The translations under genes were made by a program, and so were the position numbers. 64,000 bases of DNA from Methanosarcina flavescens. Lineage in GTDB: Archaea > Halobacteriota > Methanosarcinia > Methanosarcinales > Methanosarcinaceae. The stretch spans positions 2,666,001 through 2,730,000 of the forward strand of contig NZ_CP032683.1 in NCBI RefSeq assembly GCF_001304615.2, read 5' to 3'. Positions within the stretch are counted from its first letter, which is position 1; the number at the start of each line of letters is the position of its first letter. The notes beneath the pieces were generated by a model that was not told the origin of the DNA, did not search any database, and saw nothing but the letters and a program-made list of their open reading frames with translations. This document shows, in pieces, positions 27,872-40,630 of the stretch.

Positions 27872-28981
27872 ATGGCTAGAGAAACAAATAACAAAATATC
27901 TCAGGGAGATGCCCTGGCGAGGAAAAAGCTGTTTGAGCTTGCAGAGAAGATTTACAACCAGTTTGAAAATGAGGTTGTCCCAAGCGTCAGCCTTCCAAGC
28001 CGGACAAAAACGAATATAGAATATTCCGATGAGAGTGATGTCTGGGTCTACGGGGACAGGGAAAGCGAAAGGAGCGCAAAAACCGTAAAAGGAGCATTCC
28101 AGCTCCTGAAAACCATTTACGCGACAGACTTCCTTATAAACGAACATCTCGCCCATAATCGCGGATCAACGCTTCGAGAACTCTACTATATTTCAGAGGG
28201 CTGGGGTGCTGCGAAGTTCAAAGAACAGGCTGAGAGCGACCGCCTGATCGAAGATCTTGAACTCCTTACCACTCTCCAGAGGGAATTTTTCCATATGCGC
28301 CCTGAGGAGGACGGGGCTACAATGTTCGGACCCATTGAAATTACCGAGCAGACAAAAAGGGGAGAACGGAATATTCACTGCCAGAAGGACGTGGGCGAAG
28401 GCGGATACCAGATTCCTTTCAATGTGGAAAACATTGAATTCAAAGACCACAATGCAAGCATGATTATTGCCATAGAAACCGGTGGTATGTACGCGCGTCT
28501 TATGGAAAACGGCTTTGATGAAGCTTACAATGCGATCCTTGTCCATTTAAAAGGGCAGCCTGCAAGGTCAACCCGCAGGATTATCAAACGTATGAACGAG
28601 GAGCTAGACCTCCCTGTAGCCGTTTTTACGGACGGCGACCCCTGGTCTTACAGGATCTATGCCTCGGTTGCCTACGGGGCTATAAAAAGTGCCCATCTCT
28701 CGGAATATATGGCAACCCCATCAGCCAAGTTCCTTGGTCTCCAGCCCTCGGATATAGTCGAATATGAACTCTCGACCGACAAGCTTACAGAACAGGACAT
28801 AAGCGCACTGCGGAGTGAGCTCTCCGATCCCCGTTTCGAATCCGATTACTGGAAAGAACAGATTCAGCTCCAGCTCGATATAGGTAAAAAAGCTGAACAA
28901 CAGGCTTTCGCAGGTAAAGGCCTCGATTTCGTAACCGAGGTTTATCTTCCGAACCGGTTAAAAGAACTGGGTATGCTTTAA
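27872..28981 (+). CDS. top6A: DNA topoisomerase VI subunit A (Spo11-like)
   Basis: 369 residues. A winged-helix catalytic domain carries adjacent tyrosines in [14 protein letters not shown] (Tyr105/106, one of which is the DNA-cleaving residue). A Toprim domain follows with ETGGMYARL (catalytic Glu) and [13 protein letters not shown] (metal-binding Asp pair). Full length for the family. It begins one base after the top6B stop. Confidence 0.97.
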   Translation: MARETNNKISQGDALARKKLFELAEKIYNQFENEVVPSVSLPSRTKTNIEYSDESDVWVYGDRESERSAKTVKGAFQLLKTIYATDFLINEHLAHNRGSTLRELYYISEGWGAAKFKEQAESDRLIEDLELLTTLQREFFHMRPEEDGATMFGPIEITEQTKRGERNIHCQKDVGEGGYQIPFNVENIEFKDHNASMIIAIETGGMYARLMENGFDEAYNAILVHLKGQPARSTRRIIKRMNEELDLPVAVFTDGDPWSYRIYASVAYGAIKSAHLSEYMATPSAKFLGLQPSDIVEYELSTDKLTEQDISALRSELSDPRFESDYWKEQIQLQLDIGKKAEQQAFAGKGLDFVTEVYLPNRLKELGML

Positions 28982-29012
28982 AACCCGCACCCTACAAACC
29001 TTTTCACAAACA

Positions 29013-29210
29013 CAAACTTTTTAAGAAAAGTTTGATCACAAGCCTTTTTAAAAAAGTCTTGAGCGAAAACCTTTTGAGAGAAGGTTCTATCGCAAACCTT
29101 TTCAGAAAAAGTTTGATCAAAAACCATGCTTTAACTAAAACAGCATGGTCGGCGTGGTCAAGCGGCTCAACGGTTTCAGCTCAACGGTCTCGAGTCAACG
29201 GCCCTGGTTA
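29013..29210. repeat. Intergenic hairpin array of the AAACTTTTT type
   Basis: A run of imperfect hairpins follows top6A, for example CAAACTTTT / AAAAGTTTG at 29013-29034, then related CAAGCC..., AAAACC... and AAACTTTT... units. A GC-rich block starts GGCGTGGTCAAGCGG at 29151, with further CTCAACGG copies. The same array type recurs after pdxS at 47598, so it is a dispersed genomic element. It may act in 3'-end formation. The rest of the gap to gyrB (29211-29832) contains nothing I can assign. Confidence 0.7.
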
Positions 29211-29826
29211 AATTTATATAGTTACATTCAAAATTATCGTCGGGGGTTTTGACTTAATGTAAACTGCGGGCGAATCCTTCTGGCTGACATAACTGAATAT
29301 TAATAGCGCATCATGATGAACAGGATGTATTCCGAGCTGGTTTTTATTCGGGAATTACTTTTTAGGCTGTTAGAAAATATAGTGAAATCAAACGTGTAAA
29401 GCTTTGCTGAAGGATCGTATAAGTGCCGCGACTCCTGCCATGACTTGTTGTTAGAGAGATACTTTTGTGAGCGAAACAGAAAATATTTATTTAAACTAAA
29501 GACTTGCTAAAAAATTAGTATGAAAAGCACATATTCGGCTGCAAAATTATGCTAAAAATCACTTGTTTTAAAAGGATTGATACCAAGAAATCTTGTGCAA
29601 TTTTCAGGGAATCTAAAGGCTTAAAATGTATGAGCGCATATTGAATCTGGTTCGTGGTAGAAAAGATAAGGATTAAATATAAAAATTGTTCAATAAAAAT
29701 TGAAGACTTACAGACTTGGCACGATTCCTAAAGTCCTATTTTGATAAAAGTTTTCCCGCGAATTTTTAAAAAAATATTGAAATGATACATAGTTCAGATA
29801 ACTTATCAGATTTTTATGGAGAATAA

Positions 29827-31737
<1,911 letters not shown>

Positions 31738-31748
31738 GGTGGCTAAAA

Positions 31749-34613
31749 ATGGCAAATGACCAAAAAGAGAACAAATCGGAATCTAAATCGGAATCTGAAA
31801 TGAAAAAGTTTTATCAATCTACGCTTATCCCTGATGAGCAGGACGAAGAGCCGGAAGCAGAAGAACAGGAAACTGCACCCTACTCCATACCAGAGGAGCT
31901 GGATGAGAACGCTGAAATAACTCTACCAGACCCTGTACCTGAGGAGCCGAAAAACGGAGAGCCTGAGGACGAGGAGCCTGAACCCGAAAGGGTGGGAGTT
32001 ACTTCCATCCTTATTGATGACGAGATGAAGCGCTCTTATATTAATTATGCGATGAGTGTCATTGTCGGAAGAGCTCTTCCCGATGCCCGCGACGGTTTAA
32101 AACCTGTCCATCGCAGGATTCTTTTTGCCATGAAGGAAGCAGGAATCACATACGACAAGCCATATAAAAAATCTGCCCGTGTGGTGGGAGACGTGCTTGG
32201 TAAATACCACCCGCACGGAGATTCTGCGGTTTATGACAGCATCGTGCGTATGGTTCAGGATTTCTCCCTCCGCTATCCTTTAATTGATGGGCAGGGAAAC
32301 TTCGGGTCAATAGATGGTGATTCCGCTGCTGCCATGCGTTACACCGAAATCCGTATGGACAAGATAGCAGAGGAAATGCTGGCTGACATCGACAAAAAGA
32401 CCGTACCTTTCAGACCCAATTATGATGGGTCACTGGAAGAGCCCGAAGTCCTTCCTGCAAAGCTTCCGAATCTCCTTATTAATGGATCCACGGGTATCGC
32501 AGTCGGGATGGCGACGAATATGGCTCCCCACAATTTAGGAGAGGTAATTGACGGAGCCCTGATGCTTATCGAAAACCCAGCCGCCACTGTTCCTGAACTC
32601 ATGACTGTGGTCAAAGGGCCGGATTTCCCAACAGGGGCTAATATTATCGGGACCGCAGGCATAAAATCGGCATATATGACAGGGCGTGGCACTGTAAAGG
32701 TTCGGGCAGTTGCCGATATTCAGGAGTTAAAGAAAGACAGGCAGCAGATTATCGTAACCGAAATTCCCTACCAGGTAAACAAAGCCAAGATGATTGAAAA
32801 CATTGCCCAGTTAGTTCGGGAAAAAACAATCGTTGGAATTTCAGACCTTCGGGACGAGTCTGATAGGGAAGGAATCAGGGTTGTTATCGAACTTTCCCGG
32901 GGCACGAATCCTAAAGTCGTTTTAAACCAGCTCTATAAACACACACAAATGGAAACCACTTTTGGGATAATTAACCTGGCTCTTGTTGATGGAAAGCCAA
33001 AGGAGTTGAACCTGAAAGAACTTCTTGAAATCTACCTGGAATACAGGATGGAGATTATCCAGAAGCGGACGCTTTATGACCTCAGAAAGAGCGAGGAGCG
33101 AGCCCATATCCTTGAAGGGCTGAAAATTGCCCTGGATAACATAGACGCCGTTGTTGCTCTTATAAAGGGCTCGGCAAACGCGGATGAAGCAAAGCGAGGT
33201 TTGATGGAGAATTTCGCCCTTGATGAGATACAGTCAAAAGCTATCCTTGATATGCGGTTACAGCGCCTGACAGGGCTTGAGACTCAAAAGGTCATTGAGG
33301 AACTTGAGAGCCTTAAGAAGCTGATTGGTGAACTGGAGAAAATTATTGAAAGAGATGAACTCAAGTACGAGATAATCAGGAATGAACTCCTGGAGCTAAG
33401 GGAAAAATATAGCGACGCCCGCAGGACAAAAATCGTACCTGCAACTGCTGAGGTCAGGGAAGAGGATCTCATTCATGAAGAAGAAGTTGTGGTCACGATT
33501 ACGAACGGAGGCTATATAAAACGCCTGCCTCTCAGCACTTATACGATGCAGCGCCGTGGAGGGCGGGGTATAATCGGCATGGAGATGAAGGAAGAAGATT
33601 TTGTGGAAAATCTTTTCATTGCTTCAACCCACGATTATATCCTGTTCTTTACAAACCTGGGAAGGATCTACTGGCAGAAAGTCTATGAGATCCCGGAAGG
33701 TTCCCGCCAGTCCAGAGGCAAAGCCATAGTAAACCTCCTTGAACTCCAGGAAGGCGAAATGATCAATGCCATGATCCCGGTTAAGGAGTTTGACGAAAAC
33801 CATTTCCTGCTTATGGCAACACGGGCAGGCATTATTAAAAAGACGTCTCTCTCCGAGTTCAGGAACCCGAGAAAAGCAGGCATAATCGCAGTCACCCTTG
33901 ATGAAGGCGATGAGCTTGTGAAGGTTCTGCTGACCGACGGGAAAAAGGAAGTGGTCATGGTATCCAGAAAAGGCAAAGCCATCCGCTTCTCGGAAGAAGA
34001 TGTCCGCCCTATGGGCAGAACTGCAAGAGGTGTCCGCGGTATGACCCTTGACGGCCCTGACGACGAAGTTGTCAGCGTGGATCTTGTTGACGAGAACGCA
34101 ACTCTCCTGACCGTTACTGAAAATGGCTTTGGCAAAAGAACTGAGTACTCCCAGTATCCTCTGCACCGCCGCGGCGGAAAAGGTGTGAAAACGATAGTCA
34201 CCAGCGCGAGAAATGGCCCGGTTTCGAGAGTTCGGTCCGTAGCTCAGGATGACGAGCTTATCTTCACCAGCGCAGATGGCATAATAATCCGCATCCCGGT
34301 CAAAGATATCTCAATCCAGGGTAGAAACACTCAGGGTGTAAGGCTCATTAACCTCAAATCCGGCGACACAGTCGCAGGCGTGGCAAGAATCCAGAATGGA
34401 AAAGCCGAAGAGGAACTGAAACTCAAAGCCACCAGAGCCCGGCAAGCCGCAGAAGCAGCCTCAGCCGGCAATGAAACCGATCCTCAGGAAGACGAAGACG
34501 AAGAAGACTTTGAAGAGCCTGAAGAGTTTGAAGACCTCGAAGCCGCCGACGAAGAAGCCGAAGAAACCGAAAACGTTGATGAAGACGAGACCGAAGAAGT
34601 TGAAGAAGACTGA
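31749..34613 (+). CDS. gyrA: DNA gyrase subunit A with long acidic extensions
   Basis: 954 residues, longer than the usual 800-880. An 80-residue acidic N-terminal extension precedes the winged-helix core ([20 protein letters not shown]). The DNA-cleaving tyrosine is Tyr198 in AAMRYTEIR; the quinolone-region residues are Ser159 and Asp163 (HGDSAVYD). The GyrA-box QRRGGRG, needed for DNA wrapping and true gyrase activity, is present in the six-bladed C-terminal domain. A final tail of about 55 residues is almost entirely Glu/Asp. The acidic tails may tune DNA wrapping, as C-terminal tails do in bacteria (inference). The ribosome site is GAGGTGG. Confidence 0.97.
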   Translation: MANDQKENKSESKSESEMKKFYQSTLIPDEQDEEPEAEEQETAPYSIPEELDENAEITLPDPVPEEPKNGEPEDEEPEPERVGVTSILIDDEMKRSYINYAMSVIVGRALPDARDGLKPVHRRILFAMKEAGITYDKPYKKSARVVGDVLGKYHPHGDSAVYDSIVRMVQDFSLRYPLIDGQGNFGSIDGDSAAAMRYTEIRMDKIAEEMLADIDKKTVPFRPNYDGSLEEPEVLPAKLPNLLINGSTGIAVGMATNMAPHNLGEVIDGALMLIENPAATVPELMTVVKGPDFPTGANIIGTAGIKSAYMTGRGTVKVRAVADIQELKKDRQQIIVTEIPYQVNKAKMIENIAQLVREKTIVGISDLRDESDREGIRVVIELSRGTNPKVVLNQLYKHTQMETTFGIINLALVDGKPKELNLKELLEIYLEYRMEIIQKRTLYDLRKSEERAHILEGLKIALDNIDAVVALIKGSANADEAKRGLMENFALDEIQSKAILDMRLQRLTGLETQKVIEELESLKKLIGELEKIIERDELKYEIIRNELLELREKYSDARRTKIVPATAEVREEDLIHEEEVVVTITNGGYIKRLPLSTYTMQRRGGRGIIGMEMKEEDFVENLFIASTHDYILFFTNLGRIYWQKVYEIPEGSRQSRGKAIVNLLELQEGEMINAMIPVKEFDENHFLLMATRAGIIKKTSLSEFRNPRKAGIIAVTLDEGDELVKVLLTDGKKEVVMVSRKGKAIRFSEEDVRPMGRTARGVRGMTLDGPDDEVVSVDLVDENATLLTVTENGFGKRTEYSQYPLHRRGGKGVKTIVTSARNGPVSRVRSVAQDDELIFTSADGIIIRIPVKDISIQGRNTQGVRLINLKSGDTVAGVARIQNGKAEEELKLKATRARQAAEAASAGNETDPQEDEDEEDFEEPEEFEDLEAADEEAEETENVDEDETEEVEED

Positions 34614-34859
34614 ATAACGCAAGCGGGTGAAGAGAAATAACTTTTCACTCAAACTGCTGCCGGAATAAAGATTTTTTTGGGGATTGATTTCCGGCGGCGG
34701 TGTTTTTGTCCGGAGGGGAGCCGGGCGGAGATTTATTTCTCGAGGTGGGCTTTTTAAAATTGATTTTTCTGAGACTGAGTACCGGAAGGTTTAGTTTTTA
34801 GAATTTTAGATTTATGAGTCGGTTTTAAAGGAAATGTGACTTAGAAAACAGGGTTGGTA

Positions 34860-34878
34860 CCGCCTGCGGAGCAGGCGG
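34860..34878. terminator. GC-rich hairpin 250 bases after gyrA
   Basis: A perfect 8-bp stem CCGCCTGC / GCAGGCGG with a three-base loop sits in the 400-base spacer between the converging gyrA and repeat-protein genes. It is not followed by a T-run. The spacer before it (34640-34780) is unusually G-rich but contains no credible ORF. Confidence 0.4.
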
Positions 34879-35013
34879 CGGAGACCGAAAAGAAACAAAA
34901 ACAAAAGATTCCAAAACAAAAAAGGGATCAAACATTAAACAATCATCGTTTCTTATCGTTGCTAGCAACATTGTCACGACTAAAAGCTAAGAGAAAATCA
35001 ATGATTCTAAAAT

Positions 35014-38000
35014 TTAAGCTAATTTCTCAAGTATATTCTCCTTTCCATGCCGGAGCAAATATGCCTTAATTGTATTGGCTAACTTTGGCGGAATGTCAGA
35101 GAGTCTGTTGATTCTATTTCCTGCTATCTTTTCTAGATCTTCTTTTAGTTCTGAGTAGGAGATATCTTGTAAGGAAATTGTAATTATATGTTTTGCACCA
35201 GTACCTAAATATTCAGCTCCTACAGAAATTTCAACTTCTTCTTTTATTCCGGGTTTCAGAGAAATGGTCACATAATCTATTTTGTCCTTGATGTCCTCTA
35301 GATCGCTCTTGATTTCATCCACTTTGCTCTCGGTACGCGTTGAAATATCTTTTACCTGCTCTATGTCCTTACTGACAGCGCCCAGCATTTCGTGTACTTG
35401 GTCAAACCTATAAAATCCAAGGTTTGCTCTTTTACGGTCTGAGTATTCGCAGAGCAAACTGTAAAAGTTAGATGAGAACTCCCTGTTTCGAATTATCTCT
35501 TGCCATGCATCGGGATCTCTTTCTCTCACAACTGCGTTGTGGAAAATCTCACACATTTGTTGCCCCTGTTTATCTCCATATTCACGGAAGATTTTACAGC
35601 CTTCTTTAACATTCTCTGCTGCTTCCCTGTAGGAGTCCTTATTAAAGCAATCAATAAGAGCCTGCAAGAGATGGATGTAAGCCGAGACTCTATCTTTAAT
35701 AATCTTAATTTGTGTTCTGTCTCTGATTTCTCTAAGCTTTTCTACTGCAAGTTTCAACTCATCTTCTTCATTAATTGTGCTTTTTAAGGCGTTTTCCAGA
35801 TGACACTCAAAGACAGCATAGTCATAATAGTCAAGAAATATACCTTCTTTTTCTATTTCTTTCCAATCAGATACAAGCTTACAAAAAATTGAAGGTTTAA
35901 CTATTCTTGCTTGACAGAAATCTTTCATAAATTTATAAAAAACATTGTGTGAGATTTCATAGGCTTTATAGTATTCAAGAGCTGCATTAGATACCCCAAT
36001 ATCTTCCTCGAACTCAAACAAGCTAGCACGTATTTCATAAATTCGTGCCAGTAAAAGTTCTTTATACCTGATATCTCGATCTTTTATTTTTTCTTCAATA
36101 TCGCCGAGACTTTTCTCCCACTCTTCGAGATACTTCTTTTCTCCGGTCTTGTAGAAGTTCTCTTTCAGTAGATTATTAAAGTTCAATAGTGAAATAGAAT
36201 ATGCCCATCCGTCTCCTAACTCTTCAAGAATTGAGATACTTTGCAAATACAATTCCTTTGATTTTTCAAAATTATCCTTGCTATTTATCCCCATCTCTGA
36301 AAGTGTTTTTCTTGCATTACCCTCGTTCATCAACGCACGAGCGTAATCTGCGCTTGTTTTGGTAAAAATTTCTCTAGCATTGCCGTAAAGATTGACAGAA
36401 GTTTCAAGATTTTCCCTGTTATCAATACCCATATCTGCAAGTCTTTGTCTTGCAGCACCCTCGTTCATCAATGCAAGAGCGTAAGATGCGCTTGTTTTGG
36501 TAAAAATTTCTCTAGCATCACCGTAAAGACTGATAGCAGTTTCAAGATTTTCTTTACTGTCAATTCCCATTAAAGCAAGTGTTTGTCTTGCAGAACCCTC
36601 GTTAGTAAGTGCATGCGCATAATCTATGCTTATTGGGGAAAGAATATTCCTAGAATCACAGCAAAGAGTGATAACAGTCTCAAGATTTTCTTTGATATTA
36701 GTTCCCGTCAATGCGAGTGTTTGTCTTGCAGATCCCTCAGCCACCAACGAACGAGCGTAATCTATACTTGTCTTGGGAAATGTTTCCCTAGCTTCCTTGT
36801 AGAAACGGATAGAGGTTTCAAGATTTTTCCTGCTATCAATGCCCATTTCAGCAAGTATTTGCCTCGCATTGCCCTCATTCATCAACGCACCAGCATAGGA
36901 TGCACTTGTTTTGGGAAATATCCTCCTAGCATCGCAAGAAAGACGGACAGAAGCTTCGAGATTCTCCCTACTATCAATACCCATATCTGCAAGTTTTAGT
37001 CTTGCATTGCCTTCGTTCGTCAAAGAGGAAGCATACTCTGAACTTGTTTTGGGAAAAATCTCCCGACTATCTATGTAAAAACGGATAGCAGTTTCAAGAT
37101 TTTCCTTGCTATCAATACCCATATCTGCAAGTCTTTGTCTTGCAGAGCCCTCGCTCATCAACGAGTGAGCATACTCTGTGCTTGTTTTGGTAACTATTTT
37201 CCTCGCTTCCCCATATAAATGTACAGCAGTTTCAAGATTTTCTCTATTGTCAATGCCCATTTCAGCAAGTATTTGTCTCGCATTACCCTCGTTAATTAAT
37301 GAAAAAGCATAATCAACACTTGTTTTTGGGAAGTATTCCCTAGCATCACCAAAGATACGGACAGCAGTTTCAAGATTTTCCTTGCTGTCAATACCATTTT
37401 CAGCAAGTGCGTGTCTTGCAGTACCCTCGTTAAACAATAAACGCACATATTCAGTGCTTGTTTTGGGGAATATTTCCCTACCTTCCATGTAAAGACGGAT
37501 AGCAGTTTCAAGGTTATTTATACTGTCAATACCCATTTCGGCGAGTTTTATCCTCGTGTTACCCTCTTTCATCAGTGTATCCGCGTAATTTATGCTTTTT
37601 TCGGGGAAATTTTTTCTAGCATTGTCATAAAGATGAATAGATGTTTCAAGATTTTCCTTACTGTCAATGCCCATTTCGGCAAGTTTTATTCGTGCATCAC
37701 CCTCTTTTATCAGGACATCCGCATAACTCGTGCTTTTTTTGGGGAAATTTCCCTTAACATTCATATAAAAACGGATAGTAGTTTCAAGATTTTCCCTGCT
37801 ATCAATGCCCATCTTAGAAAGTATTTGTATTGCAGTATATCCATTAACCAACGCAGCAGTATAATATCCACTCGTTATGGGAAATATTTCCATTGCGTCT
37901 CCACAAAGACGGATAGCAGTTTCAAGGTTTTCCCTGCTATCAATACCCATTTCTGCAAGCATAAGACAGACACCAGCATTATTCCCTAATGCACTTTTTA

Positions 38001-38355
38001 ATCTTTCTTTATTATTTCCACAGAGAGAAATAAATAAACTATAATAAAATTTACTTAGAAGACAACTATTTATCTTATCGATTTCGTTTGAAGCCCTTTT
38101 CAAGAAAAATTGCCCTTTGTTTCCAAGAGTATTAACTAATCTGTCCATTTTTTGTGAACTAAATTGATGCGATATGTAAACAATTCGCGAAAATTCTTCT
38201 TTAGTAAAGCCAACTATTACATCAGCAGGAAGATCATAAATGGTTTTAGCAAACAATCTTTTGTCATTATTTGCTAAAGATGACTCAAACTGATGCAGGA
38301 AGGCTTCTTTCTCCATGTAAAATGATATATACTGATTATTTTTAAGTTTTGTCAA
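35014..38355 (-). CDS. Repeat protein with twelve 46-residue TPR-like units
   Basis: 1,113 residues. After about 125 residues of N-terminal helical domain come twelve consecutive 46-residue units of the form MGIDSxENLETAIRLYGDAR / EIFPKTSxxYAxALMNEGxA / RQxLAE, ending near residue 690. Each looks like a paired-helix SEL1/TPR-type repeat. A helical region follows, then a coiled coil around 1000 (VSKDIEQVKDISTRTESKVD), then a compact C-terminal alpha/beta segment (EISVGAEYLGTGAKHIITIS and following). There is no signal peptide, so it is probably a cytosolic scaffold. The 138-bp DNA repeats remain similar, suggesting repeat turnover. ATG at 38316 is an alternative start. Function unknown. Confidence 0.85.
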   Translation of the reverse strand: MTKLKNNQYISFYMEKEAFLHQFESSLANNDKRLFAKTIYDLPADVIVGFTKEEFSRIVYISHQFSSQKMDRLVNTLGNKGQFFLKRASNEIDKINSCLLSKFYYSLFISLCGNNKERLKSALGNNAGVCLMLAEMGIDSRENLETAIRLCGDAMEIFPITSGYYTAALVNGYTAIQILSKMGIDSRENLETTIRFYMNVKGNFPKKSTSYADVLIKEGDARIKLAEMGIDSKENLETSIHLYDNARKNFPEKSINYADTLMKEGNTRIKLAEMGIDSINNLETAIRLYMEGREIFPKTSTEYVRLLFNEGTARHALAENGIDSKENLETAVRIFGDAREYFPKTSVDYAFSLINEGNARQILAEMGIDNRENLETAVHLYGEARKIVTKTSTEYAHSLMSEGSARQRLADMGIDSKENLETAIRFYIDSREIFPKTSSEYASSLTNEGNARLKLADMGIDSRENLEASVRLSCDARRIFPKTSASYAGALMNEGNARQILAEMGIDSRKNLETSIRFYKEARETFPKTSIDYARSLVAEGSARQTLALTGTNIKENLETVITLCCDSRNILSPISIDYAHALTNEGSARQTLALMGIDSKENLETAISLYGDAREIFTKTSASYALALMNEGAARQRLADMGIDNRENLETSVNLYGNAREIFTKTSADYARALMNEGNARKTLSEMGINSKDNFEKSKELYLQSISILEELGDGWAYSISLLNFNNLLKENFYKTGEKKYLEEWEKSLGDIEEKIKDRDIRYKELLLARIYEIRASLFEFEEDIGVSNAALEYYKAYEISHNVFYKFMKDFCQARIVKPSIFCKLVSDWKEIEKEGIFLDYYDYAVFECHLENALKSTINEEDELKLAVEKLREIRDRTQIKIIKDRVSAYIHLLQALIDCFNKDSYREAAENVKEGCKIFREYGDKQGQQMCEIFHNAVVRERDPDAWQEIIRNREFSSNFYSLLCEYSDRKRANLGFYRFDQVHEMLGAVSKDIEQVKDISTRTESKVDEIKSDLEDIKDKIDYVTISLKPGIKEEVEISVGAEYLGTGAKHIITISLQDISYSELKEDLEKIAGNRINRLSDIPPKLANTIKAYLLRHGKENILEKLA

Positions 38356-38408
38356 ATAATTTGACAGAAAAATCTGGAAAATGTTAATTTTTTAAAATAA
38401 AATTTAAA

Positions 38409-39479
38409 CTATTTTAAATCTTTATCAAACCAGTTCTCTTCCAACCTTTCCTCCCTCTCCCCCTGCCTATCGCTCGCATAAGCCTCATACTCTCCGCTTT
38501 CCCTATCAAAAACGAACCTGTAAACCTTCTTGAAATAAGCCCAGTACTTAACATACGGATTTCTGGCATCGCTCAGCGTGACAGTTACCGAGCCGTTTTC
38601 TTCCGAAACGCTGTAGACAGGATAATCGATTTCCTGGGGAAGGGCTGTGCTGTAGAGTTTTCCGGCTCTTTCGGCATAGGCAACGGCATCGGGAACGTCG
38701 CCGGTCACGTTAATTTTTTCGATATAATCACTTCTTTCGATGCCTGACCAGTAGCTCACTTCCATGATTTTGTAATGAGTGGCGTTATAAGGGTATGCGG
38801 TAATGAACTTCCCAAAGGATGAGGGGTAGGTATTCTGATAACTGATTTTTGCGCCTTCCGCGCTAGAAATATAATTCACAAGAAATAGTTTTGCCGCAGG
38901 CAGGACTGCAACAAGCCAGATTACAAGCACGACTGCGAGGGTTGTATAGAATTTGCTACGGTTGTTCGTGACAAAGGCACAGAAATTCTCGAATTTCCCG
39001 TTCCATTTTCCCCGGTTTTTCAGGTAGCTCACGAGTACTATAAAAACGGGCAGCAGGGGAATGAGGTTTGCCAACGGGTCGAAAAAGTGAACGGCTCCGA
39101 GGGTGGATGTTTCAGTGCTGAACGGATAAAAGGGGCGCATTTTCCAGCTTGTCGCGTAATCGAGATAAACGTGGGAAAGGATGGCTGCAAGCCCGGCAAC
39201 TGTGAACAGGTGGTCTTTTGTTTTGAGCCAGATCAGAAGCGTTACAAGCAGGATGAAAAGGATGGAGTGCATGAATTCTCTGTGCCCGAAAAGGTAGAAA
39301 AGCTGGTTTCTAGCCTCGTGGCTTATACTGCCGGCGATGAGGGCAAATACCGCATATGGTATAAAATCCAGGTCCGGAAGAATTGACATGAAAGCTACTT
39401 CATTTCGCTTTTTTCCTTTGAAGCCGAGGGCAAGAGCGATCAGGAAGCCAATTCCCAGGTGGGAGAGTGTGTTTACCAT
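38409..39479 (-). CDS. YdjM-family membrane metal-dependent hydrolase, paralogue 1
   Basis: 356 residues. The N-terminal membrane domain (about four helices) has the metal-type residues of the YdjM/LexA-regulated family: MVNTLSHLGIGF, ILPDLDFIPY, FGHREFMHS and LSHVYLDYATSWKMRPFYPF. A further membrane helix (about 180-200) leads to an exported C-terminal domain with KISYQNTYPSSFGKF and TVTLSDARNPYVKYWAYF. The catalytic activity of the family is unproven. Two close paralogues follow at 40631 and 42093. Start: ATG at 39479. Confidence 0.85.
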   Translation of the reverse strand: MVNTLSHLGIGFLIALALGFKGKKRNEVAFMSILPDLDFIPYAVFALIAGSISHEARNQLFYLFGHREFMHSILFILLVTLLIWLKTKDHLFTVAGLAAILSHVYLDYATSWKMRPFYPFSTETSTLGAVHFFDPLANLIPLLPVFIVLVSYLKNRGKWNGKFENFCAFVTNNRSKFYTTLAVVLVIWLVAVLPAAKLFLVNYISSAEGAKISYQNTYPSSFGKFITAYPYNATHYKIMEVSYWSGIERSDYIEKINVTGDVPDAVAYAERAGKLYSTALPQEIDYPVYSVSEENGSVTVTLSDARNPYVKYWAYFKKVYRFVFDRESGEYEAYASDRQGEREERLEENWFDKDLK

Positions 39480-39787
39480 TTTCTTTATCCCTTAGTTAAA
39501 GAAGATAACTGTGAAAATATATATTTTTAATTGAAAGGTTTGTAGAGGCAGAAGAAACCAAAAAGAAAAAAGATAGCATGAGCAGAAGATAGAATAAACA
39601 GAAGATAAAATAGCTAGTGTTCTTATAATATCCAGAGAGTTAATACTAATCCAGATAGGTTTCTACAAGAATCTTTCATAGTTTGTATCTTTTACCTTTA
39701 AATAGATGAGGCGTATAACTATATTCTGCATTGGAATTGCCATCTGGCGATTTAATATGTATTTGATCAGGAATAGGGGATAACAAC

Positions 39788-40399
39788 ATGGCTAAAGGGT
39801 TATACAAGTTACCAGATTTGAAATATGGCTATTCAGACCTTGAACCTTACATTTCCGAAGAACAGCTGCGCATTCACCACGACAAGCATCATCAGGCTTA
39901 TGTGACCAATGCAAACTCACTTATAGAGATGATGGACAAGGCAAGGAAAGAGGGAACGGATTTTGATTATAAAGCCGCCGCAAAAGCTCTGACTTTCAAT
40001 CTCAGCGGGCATGTCCTTCATGACTTTTTCTGGTGGGAGATGACCCCTGAGAGCAACTCAAGCAAAGAGCCGGTCGGCGAACTGTCTGAGATGATCAAGG
40101 ACAACTTCGGAAGCTTTGACAGGTTTAAAAAGGAGTTTTCCCAGGTCGCATCAAGTGTTGAAGGTTCCGGATGGGCAGCCTTGACCTACTGTAAGGACAC
40201 AGAAAGGCTCATGATTATGCAGATAGAGAAGCACAATGTAAATCTGGTGCCTGATTATCCGATTATCATGGACCTTGATGTATGGGAACATGCTTACTAT
40301 ATTGATTACAAGAACGATAGGGGCAAGTTCATAGAAGGATTCTGGAATATAATCAACTGGGAAGAAATAGACAAATACTTCATGAAAATAAGAAAATAA
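39788..40399 (+). CDS. Superoxide dismutase, Fe/Mn family
   Basis: 203 residues. Metal ligands are His30 (RIHHDKHH), His78 (HVLHDFFWW), Asp164 and His168 (MDLDVWEHAYY). Cytosolic detoxification of superoxide to peroxide and oxygen. An iron form is usual in methanogens, but the metal cannot be told from sequence. GGGGATAACAAC precedes the start. It sits on the opposite strand, between YdjM paralogues 1 and 2, as a single gene. Confidence 0.95.
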   Translation: MAKGLYKLPDLKYGYSDLEPYISEEQLRIHHDKHHQAYVTNANSLIEMMDKARKEGTDFDYKAAAKALTFNLSGHVLHDFFWWEMTPESNSSKEPVGELSEMIKDNFGSFDRFKKEFSQVASSVEGSGWAALTYCKDTERLMIMQIEKHNVNLVPDYPIIMDLDVWEHAYYIDYKNDRGKFIEGFWNIINWEEIDKYFMKIRK

Positions 40400-40532
40400 T
40401 CGGAAAATCTAATCGAAAAATCTAATCGAAAAATCGTCTTTAAAATGTCTGTTCTATTCTGATTAAATTTTTTCCAATTACCTTTTTATTTTAAGGGTAA
40501 TCGGAAATAAGGACTTTTTCTATCAAAAGCAC

Positions 40533-40626
40533 GTTTATATTTATTTGAGCACTCAAAGAGCAGTTTCACTCAAAGAGCAGTTCCACTCAAAGCAGCTTCA
40601 CTCGAAGCAGTTTATATTTATTTATT
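40533..40626. repeat. Tandem CACTCAAAGAGCAGTTT repeats between sod and paralogue 2
   Basis: Two 17-bp units (40551-40567 and 40568-40584) and two shortened variants run to about 40614. They are bracketed by direct copies of GTTTATATTTATTTGAG at 40533 and just before 40630. Upstream, CTAATCGAAAAAT is also doubled at about 40410-40435. Both genes converge here, so this is shared 3' sequence. Confidence 0.65.
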
Positions 40627-40630
40627 TGAG

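Noticed and set aside
29160-29215. GC-rich block after top6A considered as a tRNA gene
   Set aside because: It does not fold into a cloverleaf and has no TTCGA/TTCAA arm; it matches the dispersed GGCGTGGTC repeats instead.
34854-35069. Lys/Gln-rich 71-residue ORF after gyrA
   Set aside because: Low-complexity A-rich spacer overlapping the 3' end of the repeat-protein gene; no support.
35014-38355. 138-bp tandem repeats considered as a CRISPR or satellite array
   Set aside because: The repeats are in frame and encode a regular 46-residue protein unit; there are no spacers.
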